A DNA stretch of 64,000 bases from Notolepis coatsorum (Eukaryota; Chordata; Actinopteri; Aulopiformes; Paralepididae). The position numbers were made by a program, and so were the translations under genes. The stretch spans positions 89,501-153,500 of the forward strand of contig CAXASK010002072.1 in assembly GCA_963971535.1 (NCBI GenBank), read 5' to 3'. The stretch's first letter is position 1. Every line of letters starts with the position of its first letter. Below, in pieces: positions 43,701 through 53,282 of the stretch. Below the pieces are notes generated by a model, which worked only from the letters and a program-made list of their open reading frames with translations, was not told the origin of the DNA and did not search any database.

Positions 43701-43947
43701 CGTGAGCTTGGTCAGTTACATTAGAACCCACTAGGGCCTCTGTGGTTGGGGTATCCTGGTCGTTAAGGTCAGACATAATTTTACTTTCTACTTTTACCGC
43801 GTTTACCGTCTGTAGAAGGCTAGGTAGTTGACTGACAGCATAATCCTCTAAGTACTGAGGTGGCTGTCGTCTGCGCTGCGGGCGTTCTACTTTAGGGGGA
43901 CCGTTTCGTGGAGTGTTCATCATAGGCCATTTCAATATTAATAACAC
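37753..43947 (-). CDS. BEL/Pao gag-pol polyprotein, 2,064 residues
   Basis: A single frame with parts in the usual BEL/Pao order, positions approximate: charged coiled-coil-like N-terminal region (160-270); capsid-like DUF1759 region (450-610); zinc knuckles (665-727, CPYCEKEHWLSQC and CYRCARSHMAAEC); DUF1758 aspartic protease (around 780, AVLDDGSEKT); reverse transcriptase (1100-1250, with FYVDNC); RNase H (1390-1510, FSDASEVAYGS); integrase zinc-binding part (1695-1730); integrase core (1760-1880); and a C-terminal DUF5641-like part (1960-2035). The order RT, RNase H, integrase with DUF1758/DUF1759 is diagnostic for BEL/Pao. Confidence 0.95.
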   Translation of the reverse strand: MLLILKWPMMNTPRNGPPKVERPQRRRQPPQYLEDYAVSQLPSLLQTVNAVKVESKIMSDLNDQDTPTTEALVGSNVTDQAHGGDQEGTDMLLPPANTEEVVPDQLREEDNPTERELCTVEEEESTEEIELQDSPQESASPTGTARSGSPQPAPSPSEADKMLAKAFLASLAAATERDRLQAQTLSEREHSTLERERIQAQQRSDEERIRLEMKRLQTEENMARDRADTQRAAAGAKREADLTKREAERDKLQAQLMEQLITKATPSPSARGSRASSRQQSRAASPNRPSDPELDHQREPIPPADPLPRPVQARPSYKEGAAYTAERLNKRLQDLEDLTEEEEGEEENQARRQHSTPPDQEVQYSPGYTPAALRYRPPTLFTGEHDARPAPRNSTWTSGPWYPAGTSPQRGARGDSPRRPLSQRSPMCQPSTASYIGTPTFPDFTHENRAQYTELRMCLETMMVDVADERHKYAILLKHLKVPRAHNIALAYATSTTPYTAALAALDQRYGRIWDYVIQEIRHIDRLPPATDNRSLDDLSIKVQSLVGMLGAQREKGMHELYANSNVERILEKLPPARQERFRRQRDHRDPNGPEPSLLDLADFLAREVSSLRLDTFVRSTPSSREGPRRVNDGRRSVTVMHQSESVPSSKNHSTPSKKEKWKMVCPYCEKEHWLSQCDLFKKMNAEEVSHWIKSNRRCYRCARSHMAAECRLKKRCSRCDGAHLDVLHDSNRRKHAPSSSTKASVMYIDPASSSGAQVLLKVVRVTLSYQDTVMDTYAVLDDGSEKTLLLASAAAQLGLRGSENQMTIRTIRRDLKTIKGENVSFTIAASGQPERRYRIANAFTSQEIGLSQYTYPIAKLMDKYVHLRQLPIPLIDGATPTLLIGSDHADLIVPIDRVHTGPRGCPAAVETRLGWTLQGPLAKSLNRTAATSCLHSRVTEEDTTLLQHVERLWTLETMPFKNEKKDIRSKEDIYAINLLEQGTKRVTVSGVMRYATPLLRREGMPTFHATKEATERYLLNTERRLAKDPAQESVYRAEIEKLITAGHVTKIDIKEADQTTESWYVPHHKVHHNGKDRIVFNCSYQIGSQNLNKELLPGPTLGPSLLGVLLRFRQDKVAISGDIKGMFLQVRLVEEDKPLLRFLWRERIGDEHPAIYQWGVLPFGTTCSPCCATFALQKHVAEDPAADEEVRHSVKNSFYVDNCLQSVSTQEEAEALLLKLRASLIKGGFDLRQWASSDPQVLRSLSPADKAASSETWMATIPGEAQEMTLGLVWRFKTDSLHYRHKPLTTEQGRSTAIPTTRRSVYRTLARQYDPLGCILPYTTRAKMIVRALWDKDQGWDDPIPAHLASTWREWETELRSLPGVNIRRSYFPPTVRPETCKMDLHVFSDASEVAYGSVAYLRAQEKGGEIHTAFILARSRIAPRKQQSIPRLELCAALAGAHLATLIQRELTIPVQRTILWSDSTTVLTWIRSDSCRYKVFVGVRVTEIQELTEAASWRYVDTKHNPADVITRGMSLDDLTRHNIYSDGPEFLKLPEEEWPTPTPREASKEEAENKKPMFCGLSTVASTDPNIDDCLTLQSAQLKTFLWHHPEIQPTTDISAADYEEAELLLLQRAQRDSFPDELDCLQGGKPVPSDSRLLHLAPESDAHNLIRVGGRLRRAPDLPDDVKYPIVLNSRHKVTELIIKKYDEDVHHAGAERVFAEIRRRYWILQGREAVRRFQRTCLDCRKWRAQPSIPRMADLPPCRLRLGDKPFHSTGMDCFGPLYIKKGRGTEKRWGIVFKCMTTRAIHIELLPTMSTDSFLMAFRRFTSRKGKPSTLLSDHGTNFKGGERELRESFQAMGPELKTHLAPSQIDFQFNPPNAPHFGGTWEREVRSIKTALYAVLGAQTVAEEVLMTVLTEIEGVLNSKPLGYVSSDVADVDPVTPNTLLMGRLDPALPQTMYRPEEANGRRMWRYSQVLADKFWNSFLLHYLPSLQTRQKWVKERDNLTEGTVVMIIDQSLPRAMWPAGRVSKVITGADGKVRAAEVLVQGRTYTQPVARLIELPRLPDTIDDDHDPMTL

Positions 43948-43972
43948 TATATTAATATTACACTAGTTACCA

Positions 43973-43989
43973 TCCGGCTCGAAGGACCA
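43973..43989 (-). other. Primer-binding site matching tRNA-Tyr
   Basis: Two bases inside the 5' LTR, the minus strand reads tggtccttcgagccgga, complementary to the 3' end of eukaryotic tRNA-Tyr (TCCGGCTCGAAGGACCA). All 17 bases match the tRNA end as I know it. Confidence 0.8.
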
Positions 43990-43991
43990 AT

Positions 43992-45394
43992 TGTAACTGA
44001 GGGGTACAATTCCCTGACTGTATTGATAAGTATGGTATCATTAAACCACTACCGCTTTATGTACTTTAACTACTGGCCATACAGTACACAATATCTAAAT
44101 ATGATGAACACTTTCCCACATATGAAATCAGGTCCACACAAATGTAACAGTCGAATATTTAATATAGCAAAGGGTATATACAATAGTTACTTATTACATT
44201 TATGATTTGAATGCACTTGTAAGGCAAATGAGTATTCGTAGGCAAATCAACACTGAATGTCCAATCTCTGGTTACGCAGGAAGCAAGTATACAACCTGGT
44301 TCTTAGGGAATTATAGCGATGGTACTTAATGATTATAGCGGGATATACTAAAGGGGTCCTGCCGGTTGTAAGTCAGTAGGGGGGGGGGGGGGGGTTAGGA
44401 GAGCCGTCAGCTGTATCCCATCTGGCCAACGATTTCTGGGGAGAATTCAGGTACAGAACACAGTGCCCGCAGTATCTTGATCCACAGATGAATACACTTG
44501 GGCCCTCTTGTAGACGGTAGCTGTAGGCTGTAGGTCCACAACGAAGGAGAAGCGAGGCAACCTCGGTCTGGGTTGAGCGCCGTCTCACCTGGGCTCCTCT
44601 CGGGGGTAATTCCAACACTCACCGGCGTTGGCTGTTATCCGCTCCATAAATCAAAGCACCCAAAGCAAATAGATATTCCATGCCGTATAGGGCTCAGCAG
44701 TCGTCCGGGTAGGTAATCCAATGTGCAGGTCCCTTCGGTCCTCGTCTAGAACTCCTCGGATGCAAGCACCACATGTGGTCTGCCCAACCTGGTTAAGCTT
44801 CTAGATAACACGAGGAGGCGATGGGGATGCTACTCACTTTAGAACTCGATACCGCACGATGCACCATACATAATAGACTATTATTAACTTAATAGAAATA
44901 CATCCCACTCGACGGTACAGTGCCAAACTATGACAATTCAGCTATTAATTTACACGAGGTCTCAATGCCTATTCTGGGGCCAAATAGACCATACTGCACC
45001 ACACGCTGGTCGTGGGTGAGGCTTCACGTCTGTTACTAGGTTGGAGGGTAAAGGACTAAGGGCTAAGGGTCGTCTACATTTACTTGCGCCATATTTATAT
45101 GCGCGGTGAACAAATAGTACCATTCGTATTTCGGTAGCCGTATTCCTACGCGGAACCGGGGCTTGTCACGACATGTTCGTCGGCGCTATTGAACTTGACT
45201 CAAGGGGCTTGTCTGCTGGCGCCAGGTCCTTGTCCAATGAGAGAATGAACTATTATGGGCTGTAGTAGACTAAAGGGATATTCAGTGTATATGTACAAAG
45301 AATATACAAGGGATATCGAACGATATACAAATACTATTAAATATATATCCATAAATAAATATATATATTCGGTTTAATCTGATCTTTCACAACA
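43992..45394 (-). repeat. 5' LTR of the BEL/Pao element
   Basis: 1,403 bp; differs from the 3' LTR by a few substitutions and the length of one G run near 44380. Confidence 0.93.
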
Positions 45395-45461
45395 ATGGTC
45401 ATGGCGTCTACACAGACTCCAACAGAGACTCATATGATGGGGAATGGTTTAACAATGAAAG
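45395..45461 (+). CDS. rsph1: rsph1-like MORN exon, 3' part (after the insertion)
   Basis: After the BEL/Pao target duplication the same frame continues GHGVYTDSNRDSY and then DGEWFNNER, ending in phase 2 at a gtaact donor. DGEWFNNER corresponds to TGEWFAHQR of RSPH1, completing a normal MORN unit at the end of the repeat array. Confidence 0.7.
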
Positions 45462-45527
45462 GTAACTCTGGTCTACATCCATTACATGGAATGGAAGAGT
45501 AGTTGTTACTGTGGAATGTGGATCCTA

Positions 45528-45529
<2 letters not shown>

Positions 45530-45558
<29 letters not shown>

Positions 45559-45575
45559 CTAAACTAAACTAAACA
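45530..45575 (+). repeat. AAACT microsatellite
   Basis: About nine 'taaac' pentamers just before the 30-bp satellite. Confidence 0.95.
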
Positions 45576-45601
45576 AACATCAGGGAATTCTATAAAGGAA
45601 G

Positions 45602-46620
45602 TCATCTTTACCTGTGACTGTATGTCTGTCCTCATCTTTACCTGTGACTGTATGTCTGTCCTCATCTTTACCTGTGACTGTATGTCTGTCCTCATCTTTA
45701 CCTGTGACTGTATGTCTGTCCTCATCTTTACCTGTGACTGTATGTCTGTCCTCATCTTTACCTGTGACTGTATGTCTGTCCTCATCTTTACCTGTGACTG
45801 TATGTCTGTCCTCATCTTTACCTGTGACTGTATGTCTGTCCTCATCTTTACCTGTGACTGTATGTCTGTCCTCATCTTTACCTGTGACTGTATGTCTGTC
45901 CTCATCTTTACCTGTGACTGTATGTCTGTCCTCATCTTTACCTGTGACTGTATGTCTGTCCTCATCTTTACCTGTGACTGTATGTCTGTCCTCATCTTTA
46001 CCTGTGACTGTATGTCTGTCCTCATCTTTACCTGTGACTGTATGTCTGTCCTCATCTTTACCTGTGACTGTATGTCTGTCCTCATCTTTACCTGTGACTG
46101 TATGTCTGTCCTCATCTTTACCTGTGACTGTATGTCTGTCCTCATCTTTACCTGTGACTGTATGTCTGTCCTCATCTTTACCTGTGACTGTATGTCTGTC
46201 CTCATCTTTACCTGTGACTGTATGTCTGTCCTCATCTTTACCTGTGACTGTATGTCTGTCCTCATCTTTACCTGTGACTGTATGTCTGTCCTCATCTTTA
46301 CCTGTGACTGTATGTATGTCCTCATCTTTACCTGTGACTGTATGTCTGTCCTCATCTTTACCTGTGACTGTATGTCTGTCCTCATCTTTACCTGTGACTG
46401 TATGTCTGTCCTCATCTTTACCTGTGACTGTATGTCTGTCCTCATCTTTACCTGTGACTGTATGTCTGTCCTCATCTTTACCTGTGACTGTATGTCTGTC
46501 CTCATCTTTACCTGTGACTGTATGTCTGTCCTCATCTTTACCTGTGACTGTATGTCTGTCCTCATCTTTACCTGTGACTGTATGTCTGTCCTCATCTTTA
46601 CCTGTGACTGTATGTCTGAC
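45602..46620 (+). repeat. 30-bp satellite, array 1, about 34 units
   Basis: Unit 'ctcatctttacctgtgactg' plus 'tatgtctgtc'. Units are almost identical (one 'tatgtatgtc' variant at 46311). As 30 is a multiple of three and the unit lacks stops, long frames appear on both strands; they are side effects of the repeat. Confidence 0.97.
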
Positions 46621-46699
46621 TGTATGTCTGTCCTTTGCATATCCCTCTGGTGACTCTGGATAACAGTTAGCCGATCGTTGGCCCTTGTGTTAGTAAACT

Positions 46700-46700
46700 T

Positions 46701-46763
<63 letters not shown>
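46700..46763 (+). repeat. CAAT microsatellite
   Basis: About 16 CAAT units after 'taaacttttcaatc', the remnant of a LINE-A tail. Confidence 0.95.
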
Positions 46764-46764
<1 letters not shown>

Positions 46765-46779
46765 CAGGCAGCCATGCTG

Positions 46780-47550
46780 GAAGAAGGAGAACTACATAAA
46801 CATTCGGTGCAGGCCTCTATTGACCATTCATAGATGTTGATTTGAATGGGAAGTTATGTGGTTTCAAACCATCTTCTCACTCAGTAAAGAACATAATGCT
46901 CCCACAGTGTACTTTTCCCATATGGAAGTATTTTTTGGATTATTCTTTGACATTTTGTCTATTCTTTCAAGCATAATTGAAGACATGAACTGCTTTGAGG
47001 TTCAGGAGTTTCTATATGGACAAGAAAAGACTGCCTATCAGAAACACATGTTTAGGAGGGGGGGGGGGGGGGGGGTTGTGCATACTGTACATTTAAATTG
47101 GAGAATTCAATTTGGACATTTTGTCTGCTTTAATTTAAGAAATCTTATGGGTAGGTGCTGTACAAGCATTTTCACAGGAACCGTTCTGTGGAAACGTCCC
47201 TGGTTTCCATTATGAAACCTTACTTGTAAACTTGAGTTTGTTTTAATTCATTCATAAATGTTCTAATTAACCTCACATTTACTTTATTCCCTTTATCCTT
47301 GGGGTCTGTTACACCCCGCAGTAAGGGGACACAACACAAGGCCACAGACATAGAAGGTGAGGGTGTAGTGACACAAAACCGTGAAACAGTTTTAAAATAG
47401 TATTTATTTCACAAAAACTCAACAGAGAACAAGGCACCAAACAGTGGCACCAAATCAATATTCAAAAAGGAAAAGAACAGTGTCCATAACAGGGTCATTT
47501 TTACCTCAGCAGTTTAAACCTCCAGCAAATGATCATAATCAAAACTGTAC
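46780..47550. other. No gene recognised
   Basis: Unique AT-rich sequence with a G run at 47056-47075. The stretch 47300-47510 ('gttacaccccgcagtaaggg', 'ccacagacatagaagg') could be the end of a retroposon but is not identified. Confidence 0.4.
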
Positions 47551-47551
47551 C

Positions 47552-47778
47552 TGAATGAATGAATGAAAACTTTATTTAACAGATTGCAGAATGGGTACAA
47601 TACAGTACAGCTCAATACACACACTTGTTAAGGGGATGCAGACCAGAGAAAGACTTTCGTCTTGTTTACATCAGGGTCCCCCATTTTCAATTCATAGTGA
47701 CATTTATGACATACACAACATACATGACATCATGACATTTATGGCATAGGGACATACATGACATACAGGTATGTCATT
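47552..47778 (-). mobile_element. LINE-A 3' tail and part of 3' UTR
   Basis: From a GAAT repeat through 'catcagggtcccccattttc' into 'gacatacatgacatacag', the inverse of the LINE-A 3' UTR. Confidence 0.85.
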
Positions 47779-48200
47779 AGGACGATATTGATCACCCTTT
47801 GCGTCTTTTAGAGCAAAGATAATGAGAGTGCGTTGCAACGGCTGTAGTGGAAAATCTATGATTGTCTCACATAAATATAAATGATATGTATTGCATATAT
47901 TCAAATGACACTTGTCTTTCATGACATAATTATGTGTATAGTGATTCATCATAATTGTGATTGCTTGTCAGGAGAACGCACACAGAGATGTTCAATGTCC
48001 TGGTTTATGTCAAAACCACCTGTTATCTGTGTGATTCAGCTTATTTATGACCACTTTCTAGAAAACACAGCAACCTGACCTTAGCAGCACTAAGATGTCA
48101 AATACCCTGCTGCAAATCAAATATGCAGGGGACATAGTCCACCACCAGTAAACACAATCATGACACCAGCCAGCTGTGTATTCAGAATATCACTGTATAT
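47779..48200. other. No gene recognised
   Basis: AT-rich; no splice-flanked frame or known repeat seen. Confidence 0.4.
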
Positions 48201-48229
48201 AAAGTGATGACGCATTACCTAAAATGATA

Positions 48230-48615
48230 TAGGTAATGCGTCTAAAATATTGAAAAATGTTATTTTTGCTGACGATACAAATGTCTTCTGTGAGGGAGAG
48301 AACCTCCAAATGCTTTTAAAGAATGTCACAGCTGAGCTATCCAAGCTGAAAGTGTGGTTTGATGTAAATAAATTATCATTAAATATAAAAAAAAAAAAAT
48401 CATGATATTTGGTAAATGTGATATACAAGCAAATACACCGGTTGAACTAATGATTGATAGTATTAAACTGGAGAGGGTATTTGAGAATACATTTCTGGGT
48501 GTGATAATAGACCACAAACTCAACTGGAAACCTCAAGTCAAATATGTCAGGACTAAATTGGCACGGAGTGTTGGTGTTTTATGCAAGATAAGACACATTC
48601 TAAACCAGTGGAGGC
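48230..48615 (+). pseudogene. LINE reverse transcriptase fragment, second LINE family
   Basis: Plus-strand remnants read NVIFADDTNVFCEGENLQ, LSKLKVWFDVNKLSLNIK, then after a frame change FGKCDIQANTPVELMIDSIK, FLGVIIDHKLNWKPQVKYVR and TKLARSVGVLCKIRHIL. The FADD box and 'FLGVxxDxxLxW' segment are RT and post-RT motifs. The frame breaks within the A run near 48390-48400. It is close in type to the LINE at 52-53 kb on the minus strand. Confidence 0.75.
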
Positions 48616-48752
48616 TGCTGACCAAATTTTTAGGTGAAGCACAAATTATTATATTATATATTAAATTATATTTTTTAAACATCCCCAACGCTGCAACACC
48701 CCCATTCCTCCCAGGTGTCAGGCTCCTCATTCGCTTCCATTCATTTTGGGGA

Positions 48753-50080
48753 CGTACAGTATACAGTGGCTCGGCGGCCCCTGATCAAACCAGACCATGT
48801 ACAGTATACAGTGGCTCGGCGGCCCCTGATCAAACCAGACCATGTACAGTATACAGTGGCTCGGCGGCCCCTGATCAAACCAGACCATGAACAGTATACA
48901 GTGGCTCGGTGGCCCCTGAACAAACCAGACCATGTACAGTATACAGTGGCTCGGCGGCCCCTGATCAAACCAGACCATGTACAGTATACAGTGGCTCGGC
49001 GGCCCCTGATCAAACCAAGCAGACCATGTACAGTATACAGTGGCTCGGCGGCCCCTGATCAAACCAGACCATGTACAGTATACAGTGGCTCGGCGGCCCC
49101 TGATCAAACCAGACCATGTACAGTATATAGTGGCTCGGCGGCCCCTGATCAAACCAACAGACCATGTACAGTATACAGTGGCTCGGCGGCCCCTGATCAA
49201 ACCAACAGACCATGTACAGTATACAGTGGCTCGGCGGCCCCTGATCAAACCAACAGACCATGTACAGTATACAGTGGCTCGGCGGCCCCTGATCAAACCA
49301 ACAGACCACGTACAGTATACAGTGGCTCGGCGGCCCCTGATCAAACCAGACCATGTACAGTATACAGTGGCTCGGCGGCCCCTGATCAAACCAGACCATG
49401 TACAGTATACAGTGGCTCGGCGGCCCCTGATCAAACCAGACCATGTACAGTATACAGTGGCTCGGCGGCCCCTGATCAAACCAAGCAGACCATGTACAGT
49501 ATACAGTGGCTCGGCGGCCCCTGATCAAACCAAGCAGACCACGTACAGTATACAGTGGCTCGGCGGCCCCTGATCAAACCAAGCAGACCATGAACAGTAT
49601 ACAGTGGCTCGGCGGCCCCTGATCAAACCAAGCAGACCACGTACAGTATACAGTGGCTCGGCAGCCCCTGATCAAACCAAGCAGACCATGTACAGTATAC
49701 AGTGGCTCGGCGGCCCCTGATCAAACCAACAGACCATGTACAGTATACAGTGGCTCGGCGGCCCGATCAAACCAGACCATGTACAGTATACAGTGGCTCG
49801 GCGGCCCCTGATCAAACCAAGCAGACCATGTACAGTATACAGTGGCTCGGCGGCCCCTGATCAAACCAAGCAGACCATGAACAGTATACAGTGGCTCGGC
49901 GGCCCCTGATCAAACCAAGCAGACCATGTACAGTATACAGTGGCTCGGCGGCCCCTGATCAAACCAAGCAGACCATGTACAGTATACAGTGGCTCGGCGG
50001 CCCCTGATCAAACCAAGCAGACCATGTACAGTATACAGTGGCTCGGCGGCCCGATCTAACCAACAGACCATGTACAGTAT
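48753..50080 (+). repeat. 45-50-bp satellite, about 28 units
   Basis: Unit 'gtacagtatacagtggctcg' then 'gcggcccctgatcaaacc', with three linker variants (agaccat, aacagaccat, aagcagaccat) giving 45, 48 or 50 bp. Occasional 'accatgaacagt' and 'accacgtacagt' variants occur. Linker types cluster along the array, showing local spread. Confidence 0.95.
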
Positions 50081-50117
50081 GGCTCGGGCCCATCAAAAAA
50101 TAACACAGTATGCTATG

Positions 50118-50605
50118 ACTGGCCCCTGTAAATGTCCTAACACAACCCCCTCAATGTACAGTAAATGACCAAGTATGGTTGTCAATATTCCAATGTACAG
50201 TACAGTTTTGTTTGTACAGTTGTACAGTGTATGTCCCCCACCTCCAATGTACAGTCCCGTCCCGTCCCCCCCTACCCAACCTCCTCCAATGTACAGTTTC
50301 TACGTCAAATGTATATACTCCCTTTTCTGGACTATTTTTATATCACAAACAGTACTGTCTGTATGTGCAAGTCTGGTACATGTCATAATGTATAGATGTA
50401 GCAGTACTGTCTATCTGTATGTCATGTGTGTCATATATGTTATGATGAATTGAAAATGGGGGACCCTGATGTAAACAAGACGAAAGTCTTTCTCTGGTCT
50501 GCATCCCCTTAACAATTGTGTGTATTGAGCTGTACTGTGTACTGTACCCATTCTGCAATCTGTTAATAAAGTTTTCAATCAATCAATCAATCAATCAATT
50601 CAATC
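50118..50605 (+). mobile_element. LINE-A 3' UTR and tail
   Basis: Starts at 'actggcccctgtaaatgtcc', immediately after the LINE-A stop codon region, and ends in CAAT repeats. Confidence 0.9.
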
Positions 50606-50687
50606 AAGCGAATTGCAGTTCTGCTCAATGAATGAATCCGAGAGGAATCCGAATGTCCCCTCTAACTAGTGCTATATGCTTCATTGC

Positions 50688-50722
50688 GTCATTAATAAAG
50701 TTTTCAATCAATCAATCAAACA
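50688..50722 (+). repeat. Minimal LINE-A tail
   Basis: Only 'attaataaagttttcaatca' and a CAAT repeat remain. Confidence 0.6.
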
Positions 50723-50914
50723 ATGCCGTTTGTTTAGACATTCACAAGACTTGCATAACGTTACAACTGCACGGCGGCAGTTTCAACAACATTATGTATT
50801 GTCCCTTACCTTAGATGAGCCGCGCCTGCTGCATACATCCCACAACGTCATCTTTTCCATTCATTCATTCCAGATAGGGCGGCGGCATTGTTGTTATTGA
50901 TATCATCTTCATTC

Positions 50915-51038
50915 ATAAGAAAAAGGGGGACCCTGATGTAAACAAGACGAAAGTCTTTCTCTGGTCTGCATCCCCTTAACAATTGTGTGTATTGAGCTGT
51001 ACTGTATTGTACCCATTCTGCAATCTGTTAATAAAGTT

Positions 51039-51080
<42 letters not shown>
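50915..51080 (+). mobile_element. LINE-A 3' tail
   Basis: From 'aaagggggaccctgatg' to a CAAT repeat. The flank 'tttagacattcacaagactt' with 'gcgtaacgtta' after it repeats the flank after the minimal tail at 50688, so a short direct duplication surrounds these two tails. Confidence 0.85.
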
Positions 51081-51162
51081 GCCATCAGCCCTGTTTAGAC
51101 ATTCACAAGACTTGCGTAACGTTAGCTAGCAAGCAAGCTAGTCGACAATATCTCGTTCCTCC

Positions 51163-51584
51163 ATGTATGTCTGTCCTCATCTTTACCTGTGACTGTATGT
51201 CTGTCCTCATCTTTACCTCTGACTGTATGTCTGTCCTCCTCTTTACCTGTGACTGTATGTCTGTCCTCATCTTTACCTGTGACTGTATGTCTGTCCTCAT
51301 CTTTACCTGTGACTGTATGTCTGTCCTCATCTTTACCTGTGACTGTATGTCTGTCCTCATCTTTACCTGTGACTGTATGTCTGTCCTCATCTTTACCTGT
51401 GACTGTATGTCTGTCCTCATCATTACCTGTGACTGTATGTCTGTCCTCATCTTTACCTGTGACTGTATGTCTGTCCTCATCTTTACCTGTGACTGTATGT
51501 CTGTCCTCATCTTTACCTGTGACTGTATGTCTGTCCTCATCTTTACCTGTGACTGTATGTCTGTCCTCATCTTTACCTGTGACT
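51163..51584 (+). repeat. 30-bp satellite, array 2, about 14 units
   Basis: Same unit as at 45602-46620 but with more variants (ctttacctctgac, cctcctcttt, catcattacc). The two arrays lie 4.5 kb apart. Confidence 0.96.
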
Positions 51585-51589
51585 GACAA

Positions 51590-52045
51590 CACTATCTACA
51601 CACTACAGTACTAGAGAATTCAAAGTGCCCGCGAGGCGATGACGTTGTTGTTGTGACGTTTATGACGTTTAGCTTTTATCGCAGGTGTATATATATATCA
51701 TCAAACGATGCACAATAAGTTCATGAACAATAACAAAACACTCCACCCTGGGCCTGATAGCTGCGGTGGTAGCCATTTAGCTACATTAGCTCCAACAAGT
51801 TATCTTCTTAAACTGAGATAAAAATTATTTTGAAAACAAGCTCGCTGCAGAGCCACAGTACAGCCCAAGAGAAACCATTATCTGATTGGGCCACAAGGCT
51901 GTCAATCATGCTAGCTGCAGAGCCACAGAACAGCAAAAGCTGATTGGTGGATTGAATGATTGACAGCCTTGTTATCCATTCAATGGCAAGAGTTTAACTG
52001 CACAGACCGTGCTTAGATGAAGTTAATAGCCTATTTTGATTGGCT
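51590..52045. other. No gene recognised; short direct repeat
   Basis: 'gctgcagagccacag' occurs twice (51844 and 51913), each with a nearby 'ctgattgg'; nothing coding is seen. Confidence 0.4.
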
Positions 52046-52046
52046 G

Positions 52047-53210
52047 TTGAATGAATGAATGAATGAATTTATTCACACACACACACGATACATTTACATG
52101 CGAGTATCCTCATGTGATATCAATGTCACAAATTGTGTGCATGTGCCAGGTCTCCCAAGAAGCTATTTAAAGCTTTTGGAGGGAGCCTGAACACAGATAC
52201 AAACAGAATATAAACAACAAAACAATAACAAAAAACAAAACAAAACAATACAACGTGGGTAGGTTTACACACCTACCTACTAACTGACATATAACAGAGA
52301 TACATAATACAGACAATTTTATTCCTAAGTTATAATTTTAATTAGAGATATGATTTTAGCAGTTCCTCTTTCAGTGATTTTTTAAAGGTTTTAAAGGTAT
52401 TAGTCATTTTTAGATTTTCGTCAAGCTTGTTCCAGATCTGTGGACCCCTGCATGCTATGCTTAGGCTAGCACAATTGAGTCTTCTCCTCTTGCCAGATAT
52501 AAGATGCTTATTTCTTGTGTTGTGGATGTGCAGTGGTTGGCAGACTGGGACAAGCTCAGACAGTCTGTGATTCATGTTGTTGACAACTTGATACATAATT
52601 GATGCGTTTTGATGAATGTTAAATTCAGCGAGCCTCAGGAGACCAAAGCGATGGAAAAGAGGCTTTGAGGGCGCTCTATACCCGGACCATGACAGCACTC
52701 GTAGTACCCTCTTTTGTAGGCTTTCTAGTTTCTTGAGATGGCTGGGGTATGTGTTGCACCATATGACGTTACAGTAATTGATGAGGGGTTCAAACAGGGT
52801 TTTGTATAAAGTGAGAAGGGCAGGCAAGGGAAGAAAATTACGTATTTTGCAGAATAAGCCAACATATTTGGACAGTTTTGTTTGTAGATATTTTATGTGG
52901 CATTTGAAGTTGAGTGACTCATCGATGATGACCCCCAGGAATTTTGTGGACACCACTCTTGACAGCTCCTTTCCATTTATTTGTATGCACATGTGATGTG
53001 TGCGCATCCAATTTGAGTGGAAGACAATGAAATTTGTTTTGCTGAGATTTAGTGATAATTTGTTGCATTTGAACCAGGTGTCCACTTTTTGTAGTTCTGT
53101 ATTGAGTAGATCTTGTAGCTCGAGTGGATTTTTATGTGACAGAAACAAATTAGTGTCATCAGCGAATATTACTTTGTGCAGTAGTACAGATGAGTTGACA
53201 AAGTCATCGC
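52047..53210 (-). mobile_element. LINE, RT C-terminal half and 3' UTR, ATTC tail
   Basis: The minus-strand frame 53148-52342 (268 residues) is open: LQKVDTWFKCNKLSLNLSKT, STKFLGVIIDESLNFKCHIK, LYKTLFEPLINYCNVIWCNT, ending KTFKKSLKEELLKSYL. These are the RT thumb and C-terminal regions of a Jockey/CR1-like LINE. The sequence above 53148 still encodes FADD-type residues. The 3' UTR ends in a GAAT repeat at 52047-52070. The copy is 5'-truncated at about 53210. Confidence 0.85.
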
Positions 53211-53282
53211 ATACACTGGGGGCCTACAAATACATTCTTTCATGGGGCCCAGAATCTGGAGCTACACCCCTGACTGCGTCAC

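Larger units (their letters stand above)
36262..45394 (-). mobile_element. BEL/Pao LTR retrotransposon, whole-looking and young
   Basis: The 9,133-bp element has two LTRs (36262-37660 and 43992-45394) starting TGTAACTGAG and ending TTCACAACA in plus orientation. It is flanked by an exact 5-bp duplication, atggt (36257-36261 and 45395-45399). The LTRs differ by about seven substitutions plus a G-run length in 1.4 kb (roughly 0.5%), so the insertion is recent. One long frame covers gag and pol. The element looks whole; I see no breaks. No envelope-like frame is present. Confidence 0.95.

Noticed and set aside
37753-43947. Host gene in the 2,064-codon frame
   Set aside because: Domain order, flanking LTRs, target duplication and primer site identify a BEL/Pao element.
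45602-46620. CRISPR-like array
   Set aside because: Units abut directly without unique spacers and the genome is eukaryotic; the same holds for the other arrays.
45564-46709. Long open frames on both strands (up to 381 codons)
   Set aside because: They are made of the 30-bp satellite, whose length is a multiple of three and which has no stops; there is no start context, domain or splice structure.
48715-49573. Frames of 170-270 codons on both strands
   Set aside because: Made of the 45-50-bp satellite; no features of a protein.
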